This document shows, piece by piece, positions 36,301 through 48,300 of a stretch of 64,000 nt of DNA. A program made the position numbers and the translations under genes. The notes below the pieces were generated by a model, which worked only from the letters and a program-made list of their open reading frames with translations, made no database searches and was not told the origin of the DNA. The stretch lies in contig SMMW01000001.1 in NCBI GenBank assembly GCA_004794655.1, positions 9,931,501-9,995,500 on the forward strand. Direction: 5' to 3'. Position 1 is the first letter of the stretch. The number at the start of each line of letters is the position of its first letter. The DNA comes from Marisa cornuarietis (taxonomy: Eukaryota > Mollusca > Gastropoda > Architaenioglossa > Ampullariidae).

Positions 36301-39300
36301 ATGGCTAAATCATGGCAAATAGATGTAAATTGATGCCAAATGAAGTGAAAGAACAGTGTGCCCAAGATCTGAACCCAGGACAGCCAATCCTCTGCATTGG
36401 TAACAGATATTAACCATTGCACCACAAGACTGCCTTTTCAGTGCCAGAGGGAATGTCAGTACTTCTGAGTAAAGGTCTCTTGGCAACCCTCTTGGGTGGA
36501 ATGGTTCCAGCCCAGATGTGCTAACTATGAACTGGAAACAGGAAAGAGCTAAAAAGTTGGTTGTTGAAGTTTTATTTTATGCCAGCAACTAGGCTATATC
36601 ATGGAAAAAAAGACAGCTATATTACATTGAAATGGTGAAAAAGAGGGCCTCTAGGTGAAACAATAACAACAACACTAGCGAACAATAAAAACCAACAAAA
36701 AGAAAAAAGTTGGTTGCATTTTACACTTTGTCAGCAACTAAGGTTATATCATGGCAAGAGAAAGTTACAGTACAGTGAAAGGGTGAAAAATGCCGCCCCC
36801 CCCCCCTCCATGATACAATAACATCAGCACATTAGCCAACAGTAGGAAAAAGGAAAATATAAATGGGTCAGTAATACGTTAAAATGGATGTAGTGCCCTA
36901 AAATACTACCACTGAAAAAAAAAACTAAAAAAAAACAAACAAACCTTAAATCCAATGATAAAACCCTCAACTTAAGTCCAATAGTAAATCCCTACCATGT
37001 TTAAAAATGAAAAAAAAATTGCTGCAAGTGGGATAGACCTAAACAAAAAAAATAAAGAGCCAGCCATACAAAATTGCTGATGGGTACTCTAGATGCCAGA
37101 ACAAGTAATTCAAACTTGTAAAACAGTAAATTGACCCTGACACCAGGGACAAACTGGCGGTGGTTCTCCTCATGAAAGATGGAGGATAAGCCACAGGGGC
37201 TGAACACAGGCCATGAAGATAAACTTATAGTCAGATGACACCAGTGATTACAGCTGTCCAGGAAACTGGCAAGCAGCCTTGGTGGCCTAGTCTGCTCAAA
37301 CATTAACTGGGATGCCAGAATGGCCAGGGGTCCAAACGAAGACAATGTCCTTGTTACAACAAATAAAAGCCACACGAATGGTATGAAACTGGAATGTAAG
37401 TGTAACATTTCACAACTCAAGTCTACATGGCAATATTGTTTCTCACGTTTGGCTTTAGTGATTAGATCTGAAGGAGGGGTATAACACTTCTTTCCATCAC
37501 CAGCAAGGTCTTCAGCAAGATTGTTTTGACAAGACTGACGGCAACCGTTGAGATTGACCTCCGACCTCAGCAAGCAGGATTTCGCCCTGGGCGATCCTGC
37601 TCTGAACTCATTTTTCATTCTGCATCAGATTCTTGAGCAGAGCAGCGAGTGGAACACACCGCTGTACATCACCTTCATCGAGCTGGAGAAGGCTTTTGAC
37701 AGCATCCACAGCGAGTCCTTATGGAAGATCCTGAGGCATTACGGAGTCCAAGCTGAGAATCTTCAAGTCAAATATGATCAGCACCCTCCTTTATGGATCA
37801 GAATCATGGAAGATGACCCAGAACATCAGTAACAGGCTTGACGTCTTCCAAAACAGATGCCTCAGGCGCATACTTAACATCTTTTGGCCAAACACCATCA
37901 CCAATGAAGAACTCCACGGAAAAACTGAAACCGAGTCCATCACCACACAGGTTCAACGAAAGCGTTGGCGATGGATTGGACATGTGCTCCGCCAGCAGAC
38001 CTCTCCAGAATCGTCCTACAATGGACTCCAGACGGCCGAAGAAAACGAGGCCGCCCAAAGGAAACCTGGAGAAGAACAGTGGAAAGGGAAATGAAAGGAA
38101 AGGGATGGACATGGGGTCGCCTGGAAGGGGTTTCAACCGATAGACATCAGTGGCGGGCTCTGGTTGAGGCCTTATGTGCAAATAGCACAAAGAGGATTGA
38201 TTTGATTGATTGATTGATTGATTGGTATGATGGGCTGCACCCCATCAGGACCTCAACCTCCAGGATCCCTTCCTTCTCCAACACAGGTCACCCTGCACAG
38301 CAAACACAGGGGACCTAAAGGGGCCACAGGGAAGAGACCAATGGAAAAAAAAGGTGTGATGGGAAAAGAAAGATAGGAGAAAGACCAAAATAGAGAGATA
38401 GGAAAGATAAAACAGCAGCAGAGTATTTTGGAAAAGAATATATATCAAAGGATGGTAAGAGAAAAAAGAATGGTATAAGAGAAAAGGGCAGGCCAGCTCA
38501 GTCACCCAGCCAGAGAGAAGCTTGATGTTGACCCGAGTGCAAGAAGCTGGGTTCACCCAGCCTTATTAGCAAGTGACATGAAAGCATCAAATCATTTGAT
38601 GCAAATGTTCTCCAAGTTTTGTGCTCATTTTGAACACAGCTTTTGTTGCATTGTCCTATGGTTATACTAAAAATGATGTGCTGCATAATAATAGACAGAT
38701 ATACTAGACTTTTACGGTTTTACCTCTTGGATCTCCACTGCTAAGTCAGGGTCAGGAATTTCATGTGGGTTGCGTAGTAAAGAAGATATCATATTACGGC
38801 TTGAGTGTTGCATTCCATCACCTGTCAGATGTAATTATTTGAGTATTAATGTGTGGTGCACACATTATAAAAGAGCCCCAATACTACTTACATACCATCA
38901 TAACACATGGCACATACTCCTTTGCACTACTACACCTTTAATCATTGTTATATTACCAAGATGTGCACATTTGTGTCTGCAGTCACAAGGAATGGGTGGT
39001 CATGAAAACACCGCAAATTTTTCAACTCTTTCAAAGGATCACACTAATACATGTCATATTTGATGTCAGCAAGAAAGAAAGATGGAAGATCACTGCTTGT
39101 ATTTTACGCCATGCCAATAACTGAGGGTAATCACAGCGAGATAGAGATAGTCTCATTTCACTGAAATGGTGTAAAAGCAAGACTTCCAAGTGATACAATA
39201 ACAATACCACTAAGATAACAAAATGTAAAAAGAACAATATAAAAGGGTAAGCAATGTATTAAAAAGTATGCTGTGGCCTCCTCAAAGGCAGAGGTTGTGA

Positions 39301-42300
39301 ATAAAACTAAAACCTTAAATCTGATGGTCAGAGATACCAGATGGGAAGCTGCCTGGTAGGTCAGTAAACTCTGCACATTGTAAATATAATAGTATTTATT
39401 TTGTTGATGGACATTCAGGCCTATTCGTAATCTAGATGTAAATAAAGTAATACTTGGGTTGGTTTCAGTTTTCATCAATTTTTTACCGCGAAAATTTTAT
39501 CGCAGTTTCACCCGTTTGCCTCAGATTTGGTTGGCGTTCCCATATGACCTTGCTGCTAATTTTGCAAAAACAAAGAGCGACCCATGCGTTCTCCTGCTCA
39601 GTGTGGAGTTGTTTCTTGTTGTGTAAGCATCACCCTGCATGTCTAGTCAAACAATTCCACTGCTTTCTAGTGGTTTTGTGTTTTTATTATTGTTTTTTAC
39701 ATTAGTATATATTCATAGTATATAGAGCTATATTCATTTTATATTAATTTCTTGTTGTTTTTAGTATTAGGCACTACATTTATTTTCTTTAAAATGTTTT
39801 TTTGGTATGTATTTTGGAAGGGTTTAAACCAAATTCATTGTATTTACATTGATTCATATGGAAATAATTGTCTCGGTTTTTGTTGGTTTAGGATTTTGCT
39901 GATTGTTTTCAGACAGATTATCGACGAAAACCAAGGTATCACTGTAACAATAATTTCCATAATATGTCTTATCCGGGGGCAAGGCCAATCTTCACCCCAC
40001 TCCACTTACAGTAACCTTTATAATTAAGAATATTCAGATCCAACCTAGAGGCCACATACACTTATTACAGATTAATGAAGAGTTGTAAGCAAGTTACTTA
40101 TGTGCATGTTAAGTTAGCCCTTGAGATGTTTAAATTTATGTTTGTATTGAATGTATTTACAATAGCTGAGATGTTCACTTGCTGCTCCTGCAAGTTGTTT
40201 TGTACTTTCTTAACTCCATGTGTAGGTGGAAGTGAAGCCTACAGATTTGTTTTACATTTCATTATTCTTGTGTTATATTTAAGACCTAACAATAATATAC
40301 ATGTCAGAATAACCTTAAGCCAAGTGTTTGTATGTTGTGGAAGTCTACACCGTCTATCAATTATACAAGCAGTCTTTAGTCACTGCCCACTGACAGTGGT
40401 CAGCAGGGAGTAATTACATAATGCCATATCCACAAACTATGGTTATAATCACATTGTTTTAAATAAGACACTTAAGTTTGAAAAGTAAAAGGAATCAACT
40501 TGGTGTGATCTTGGGTGCTTGTATCTTTGTAAATGTTGACATGGATAGACACACCACATCATTGAGATATATTTCACAGTCAGAATTATGAAGTAAGTAC
40601 CAGGGATGCAGTGTCAAAACAGAAACATTTTACCATTAGCAGAAGGAGAACCAGTATGAAGCAGATGTTGTTCAAGAATGATCCTGGCTAGCATACACGG
40701 AGAGAGATCCATCTGCAACATCTCATGTTTGTCAGCAACAAAACTTAAAAACTCTACGATTAAAAAAAATCCTAAAAGCAGAAATCATAACTACAGTACA
40801 ATGTGCATACCCTCAAATCCTTTACTCAGTGAACCACTGCAGAGGATTTTTAGCAAAATACTATAAAATGGGTAAATTGGATTTATCTTTCCAATATATG
40901 TGTAAGAAACAAGGTAAAGGGAAGTCCTGTATAAAGCAACTTTTAAAAGACCGCTCTTCCATGAAAAATTGATCCTCAACATTATCATTGTCACCATAAC
41001 AATTCAAACCACGGACGTGTATAGGTGGACAGATGACTGTCTGCTGAGATCAGCGCTTAGCCTCTTGCAAAGGTCCCCACTCTTAGTCTCGGCAAGCTTA
41101 AACAATGAATGTGACTAAACCGGAAGTTTTTTAACATGAAACCCTTGTTCTAACCGTTAAACGAAAAAAAAATCGTCTGCATGCAGTCCATATCTGCTTA
41201 TCGTGTGCTGTAGGCGCCTTCTCCACTCATCTTATTCCACACTCATGCCAAGCTTAGGCAAACGCATAAAACTTAAGCCCCAGCTACTGGAACTGGTAGT
41301 ACTGCACAATGATACACAACAATCTGAATGGCTAGAACATTTTTTTCCAAGTGAATGATTGAAGTTCTCGATTCCCCCATTCTCGAAGGTAGCGCTGGAA
41401 TTTGCTATAACCCAATGCGCGAACACAACTGGTTTTCCCGCTTTCCAGCACAGACGACCAAGCTGCTACTCCACTAGTAATATAACTCCGTGATTCAAAC
41501 ATCTTACACATATGCACACTCACATGTGTACTAGGTAGGATACCCAGCACTGCCTGGGTGATCTCCGCTCATCTGATTGGCTGTCAGCATTCAGTGAGAA
41601 GATGCAACCTTTTGGTGTGCCTGTGCTGAGCACTAGGATGTTGGAGAGGCGATCCTTGACTCTTACTCTTTGAGGTCAGTGCAAGAGGAAGTCAAGGATC
41701 AGAATCACGTCAACTGGGAGAGACCAAGCGATAAGACCTTATCAAAGAGTTTCTGCAGAATGATGGTGTTGAAGGTGGAGGTGTAGTCTACAATGAGACC
41801 AGCATAGGATCTAGGGGATTCGAAGTCCTGGAGGGTGAACTGAAGAGCTAGAGAGACATCATCCACTGATCGACTGGCCTGTCAGGCAAACTGAAAAGGG
41901 TCCAGTTTGCCTCTGGTGGAGCATAAAGGATGTCTAAGAACCAGTTTTCAAGATGACAGAAGTCAAGGCCACCAATCTATAATCGTTTAGTGCCTTCACC
42001 CTGGTTTTCTTCAGGACAGGGACGATGATTGAAGCCTTAAAAAAGCAGGGACAACAGAGAACTGGATGTGTTGAAGATTTCAGTGAAGACAGAGGAGAGC
42101 TGGTCAGCGTAGTGCCTCAGTGTGGAAGCAAATTCTGTACAATTTGTAGTCGGCATGGATCGTCACGTTGAATAGTCCGTGGCGGCCACTATTACATCAC
42201 ACCATGATGCCTTCCACCAAGATTTAATCTTTCTTTTCAAAACTAAAATCTCCCATTTCTTAGTTGCGTCATGGTGTGATGTAATTCACGAGACTATTCA

Positions 42301-45300
42301 GGAACGTGCCGCTGTTCCCCTCCCCAGGCCTTTGAACACTTACTAACATGAATAATAATAATAATGATATAATATAAAGAAAAAGGTTGAGCCGTGAAAC
42401 GTTACAAGGACTGAGGGTATTGTGATTCTGCAGAGGAAGACAAGTAGGGAAGTAGCCAATATACCAAAAAAGGGGGGGTTGGGGTGGAAGTGGGACTAGC
42501 ATTGTGTGGACTGTTGCTAGGAGTAATGCCGAGGAAGATTTTAGTGTTTTTAGTGCATATTTAAAGGATTCAACGTTGGCAGATATGGAAGGAGAAAGAG
42601 TTCCATTGTTTTGCTGCATGGTAACTAAAAATCCTGTGACCATATGTTGTTCTAGTGGCAGAAATAGTTAGGATATATGTAGGAAGAGCATAGTTGTCTG
42701 GGTGGGATGTTGGAGAAGAAAAGTTCAGAGAAACAGTCAGAGCAGGAGCCTGCAAAGAAATTAAAATACAGCACAGAAAGTTTGTTCTGTATGTGAGAAC
42801 GGATGGGTGGCGAGTGCACAAAAACGAAGGAGGGGAGTGACATGGTCCCATTTCCTAACTCTAAGAACCAGACATGCAGCAAAGTTCTGTTATTTCTGGA
42901 TTTTATGACTGAGGTATGTGGCAGTCTGAGAGCAAGGAGGTGTAGTAATCAAACGTAGAAAGAACAAACGCACAGACAAGAGCGTTGGCAGTGTGCACAG
43001 AAAGAATGTGGCAGATAATGCTGATGTCATGTAGCTCATACTAAGCAGACTAACTGAAAGCTGTAACTTGTCTATCAAGGGTCAAGTTAACAATGACAAT
43101 AAATCCCAGATTCCTGACAGATGACGTAAAGGAGATGTTGGTTTCACCCACCTTGACATGCTTGAGTGGACTGACAAGCAAATAAAAAACTTGAAACTAG
43201 TTCTTAACTCCATCTGTAGATGGAGGCGAACCCTATAGCTTTCTAGTTTACATTTCATTATTCTTTTGCTATATTTAAGGCCTACCAATAATATACATGA
43301 CTGGATGAGCAATGACACGACTACCAATGACTTAAGCCAACCGCTTGTACTTTGTGAAATTCTGCACATAAAACCATGAGTGTTTCATTAACTTGACAAT
43401 ATGCTATACAGAAATTAACACCCAAGAAAAAAAAACAAAAAAGCAAAAGTGACAACCAAGTGACAACCTTTGAAAATTCTTACTTTGGCAAGAATGAGCT
43501 TTTTTACGTACAAATGTCTTGGTAAAGGCTACTATGAGTGCCTAACAGCTATGCCCCAAACTTCCCATTTGACCACCGTATGTAGTGCAAATGTACTGAA
43601 CATCTAATGAAATACACTGGGAAATGAGTTAATTGTAGTTGTAGTCTTGTCAACTATCACCCGTCTCTATTCCTTTAGTTTCTGTATAGCAGATTTTTTT
43701 AGTTGGAAGCCACAAATATACAAATCAAACTTAATCTATAACTTTTGTGGAGATGCAGATAGGCTAATCCCAGCTCTCCAATTAACTGAGGTCTTCCCAT
43801 TGTAAATGTATCCATGTACATGTGCATGGTGATACATATCCATCCAGAACAGAATACGGGGAAATAGTATCTTGCACTGTATTTTACCCAATCATTAGGA
43901 AAAAAAAAACCCCACTAGTCTTTTAATGAACAGACCTGGCTTTGTCATCCTTCAGGATGGTGACAGTCACTCTTGCAAGTGATAACATTTCATCAACTTC
44001 CTGTTGTAAAATTTAGAACTGATACATGGGCAACAGCTGGCTGAATTTAAAACCATCCAATCATTATGCATGATTTTAAATGCCAGGTTTTAAGTGGAAA
44101 ACTTACTTTTTAAGTTTCACATCATATATTATTATTCAGCATTCATAGCTATGCTGTCAAATTATACACCCATCAGCAAAATTTTTCAGTAAACATGCAA
44201 GGGCATATTCTATAATAATCCCGCACATATACACTCATAGAGGAAGGAAGGTAGAGAGAGCAATATGCCTTCCTTTATCAAGTAGTTAGGAACTAATCAT
44301 CATCAATTATTACAAAAAATATTGTTTTTAAAATGTCATTAGCAAACCAAAATCAGAACCATATTTCAAATCTTCTAATGCATATATACTCTGACAAAGT
44401 ATCGAAACCCACCTTATTAGCCATGCTGATAATGATGTGTTTGTCATTCTTTTTCGCTTTAGCACAAAACCTGCAGCACAAGAAATGAGGCACTAAAATC
44501 TACCATTATAAAGATTTAACATCAGGGCATTTTCTTACTTTATCAGAAACTTTCCCTACTCCTACATTTCGAAATTATGTTCTCTCTGAAAATTTAAAAA
44601 AAAAAATGCACACATGCATATCAATGAAAACAAGGGAGCCCCTGACAGGCTTTGTAGCTTTGTTCCCTGAAGATTATTTTGTTTTCTTGACCAGTGTGAT
44701 TGTCATTATGTTTATGACATTCTAGTTAAGCTCTGGGTCTTGCTTCATCTTGTTCTCATTCAAGCAAATGGTTGTAATTTGTGCTGTATTTGTGATGCTG
44801 GTTTTTTTTATCATCTTACAATCTTCATTCTTGCATCTTGTACATCTTGATCTCCAATCTACCAGACTGCTATTAATCTGACACTTTAATTGCTCTCATT
44901 TTTCAACTAATGATTTTCTTTCTTGATTCACTGATTTTCTTTTTCAGTATCTTTAGTCTGCAATTTTTCCTCATAAATTTTTCAAAAGTGACTGAACAAT
45001 TTTGGAATTATTTGGTCATGGCAGGGGTCAACTGACTCTGGCATGAAGAAGATATGACTGGGATGATGTGGTTTTGGGTCAAAGGGACTGGCCCCCTACA
45101 AACGCAGATCACTAAGTAATGATATTGATGAAATCATGTATTTCGGAAGATTTTTTTTAGTTGTGTAAGGCACAGAAGTTATACTAAATTCAGAAAATTT
45201 AAAACTCTCAGTTCTAATTTTTGTCACTACCATCCCCCTACATTTTGGATGTGGCCCACTCTCAACATGCCCACCACTTTCTCATTCCTTTGCTGTGGGT

Positions 45301-48300
45301 TACACATGAACAATAAACTCTTAAAATGAGGTACCTTAAATTAACATGCCTTGATGCCTGCTGGAAACTTTCCTGTCATACTAAGAAACCTGTGTCGTGA
45401 AGTTAATGTAAAAGCAGAGGAAAGCTTTCTTGCAGATGTTATACTTACTTGCAGATGTTATACTTAGAGAATGATATTTTTTCCTTGTTTCATTCTTGCT
45501 TTTAAAATATCTGCTTCCTCAGTGCTTGCACCAAAGGCCTAGAACTGAGACCCCATTATTTCCACTAAGGACATATAACTGAATTTATTACATGCAGTCA
45601 TCTTAGGAAATTTGATGTGATGTCCCTTTGCCTAACTGGCTGGAGGGGACTAGCTCTCTGTCGTTTTGTCTCGTCCTTGGATGTACGTCGAGCTTTGGTT
45701 TCTTCTTCTCATCTGTGATGTTTGCCATGCCGTTTATCTTCGTTGTGGATTGTTCTTCAGTTCTTGTGCTCCATCATTTCTTTGCAACAGACGTTTTCTT
45801 CCACTAACGGCTTCTGTCTCCTGTTCTTCGTTCTGCCATCTTGCTTTGATTTGTGACTGTACAGGATTCTGCGCCTCCCTCGCTGACACTTTTAACTGTG
45901 TCTGGCATTGTGGACCATACCGTTTTCCAGTTTTAATTTATGAACCGCACATGTTGCTACATGTTCTGTGGATTAGATTCTGGATCTATGCGGTTCAGCG
46001 ATGTCGTCTGCTGACAGATGTGTTTGTGTCATTCTGCATCCATGCTTGTAACTGGATGCTTGTAACTTTGCTTCTTCAGTGCCAGGACTGTGCTCTGTTC
46101 TCAACTGTTGCCCTAAAACTTCAATAATCCGATGAAACTTTCTTTTTACTGGCCTACACTTGAAATTCAAGACATTGCATATACCGATCCTTGCTTTGCA
46201 TAGATCAATTTCAAAGGAAAGTCCGGTGCTGCGCGGGAAGGGAGTGAGTGTAAATAATGATAAGAACACTGAAATTACTGTTTTTGAGATCAGCATCCAT
46301 TATTATTATGTTTGTGTGCTTTTCTTTTTAGTAAAGCGCTTTGAGCCTCCCTTAAATGGTGAGAAAAAGCGCTATGCAAATGACCTTCATTATTATTATT
46401 ATTATTTCAGTCATTGTGACCTAACATTGGTTCTTAAGACCTACGACCAGTATGTTACATGTCCCACTACTCAGTCAGATCACACGACCTCTTCTACGGA
46501 ACTGTGCCACGTGCTTACAGACCTCCACCCCTGCCCAGTCTAGGTGCATCATATCATCTGAGTGTATATCTTGTACCCGTTTAGAAACCTGTCTTCAGAC
46601 AGGTGCACCAAACAATGCATTCTACCAAATGCTGAACAGCAGACAGTGTTACGAGTTTACAAGGCTGCTTTGAGTATACCAACTGGGATGTCTTTTTAGA
46701 TGCGTGTCCTAATCTTGAGGACACCATTAACACCATCTCCTCAAATATCTCCTTCTGTGTTAGTGAAGATTGCACCATTTCATTAAAAGTTTGTAGATTG
46801 CACCATTTCATTAAAAGTTTGTGCCTTACCCAAATAACAAACCATGGGTGACCAAGAGCTTAAACACAGTGCTGAATAAAAAGAAATCTATTTTCTTCAC
46901 AGGTTCTGCCCATGACATAAAACTGGTACACAGAGAGGTCCGCAATGCTATCTGTCAGGCCAGGGTGAAATATAAGACTAAAATAGAGTCTCGGTTTGGT
47001 ACAGGTAACATGTGAGCAGCTTGGCAGGGAGCCAAGAACATGGCCAATGTTGAAGATTGGCTTAAGGTTTCTAAAGCCAAGTCTCCATCTCAGGCATTCA
47101 CAGTATGGGCCAACTTAATGTTCTTAATGCTTTCTTTGCTCATTTCAAGATTCATGACTTCTCCATGAAAATTAAAGATGTGTTCGATTTTCATCATCCT
47201 GTCCCGAGGTTGAGATTCATCAAGAACAAGTAGTGAAGCTGTTTCAGCGAGTAAACATTCGCATGGTCCAAATGGTATTTGGGGCAGAACATTACGTTTC
47301 TATGCGCACCAACTTGGAGGCATTTCCAGCACCTATTTCAGCACTCTATGGGTTTGCTCTCCCTCCCTGCATCTTGGAAATTGTCTACAATTGTCCTAGT
47401 TCCAAAGAAAGCTTCAGCTACCATTGTCCTAGTTCCAAAGAAAGCTTCAGTTCAGCATCTCAATGACTTTATACTAGTGGCCTAAACATCACTGGTCATG
47501 AAAGTATTGGAGACAATCCTCAAAGAAATGATTCTAAAAGCCAATAACATATGTCTTGACCCCTCACAATTTGGATACCAGTCCAAACGAAGTGTTGATG
47601 ATGCTAAACTGTTTATCCTCCATACTTTGTTCAAACACTTGGAGAATCAACAAGCCCATGCACAACTGTTGTTTGCTGACACATATCCTAGCTAGAAGAC
47701 TTCTTGACGAGTTTTCCCTTGACCATCAGCTAGTGTCATGGATCACTCACTTTTTGGTTGACGAGCATTTGTCAATGGCACTTTTTCCGACTCCATCACA
47801 ATGTGCACCAGCTCACCCCAAGGCTGTGTTTTATTCCTGCTTCTGTTATTCTGTATACCAACAGTTGTCGCATTAACCATGAGGGTCAATATCTCATCAA
47901 ATTCTCTGATGACCCTGCACTGCTCTCTCTTCTTAGCAGACCAGTAGATACCGATGGTGTTGCTTTGGATGAATTTATTGCCAGGTGTGATGACAATTTC
48001 TTAGAACTTAATGTGAGTAAGACCGAAGAAATTGTCTTTGATTTCTATCAGAATTCTTCACCAAGTTCCATGTCATTTGTGAAAAGGCGGTGAAGTTTGT
48101 CCCTGCTTTTAAATACCTGGCACATTTTTTGATACAAGAGTTCACCGGGATTCCAACACTCAAATTTTTGTGTAAGAGGTTCAACAGCACCTCTTAATTT
48201 TTCAGAAGCTGAAGTCTTTCCCTGTCTCCCACTGATTTCTTCAGCTCTTTTATAGATCGCACATAGAGAGCGTGCTGTCTTTCTCATTTATGTTTTTACA

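Noticed and set aside
37001..37618. 205-codon minus-strand frame as a gene
   Set aside because: It overlaps RNase H and C-terminal remnants of the I-type LINE in other frames and crosses the junction with an RTE element. A chance open frame.
39454..40413. Series of plus-strand frames
   Set aside because: Translations of T-rich intron sequence, hydrophobic by composition only.
41332..41550. [10 protein letters not shown] as the missing CDIN1 exon
   Set aside because: Resembles the YYQRYL segment, but no donor follows, the preceding residues do not fit the family, and the phase is wrong.
45666..46127. 153-codon cysteine-rich frame
   Set aside because: It leads straight into a LINE 3' terminus. 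There is no signal peptide-like start, no disulfide framework and no neighbouring exon.
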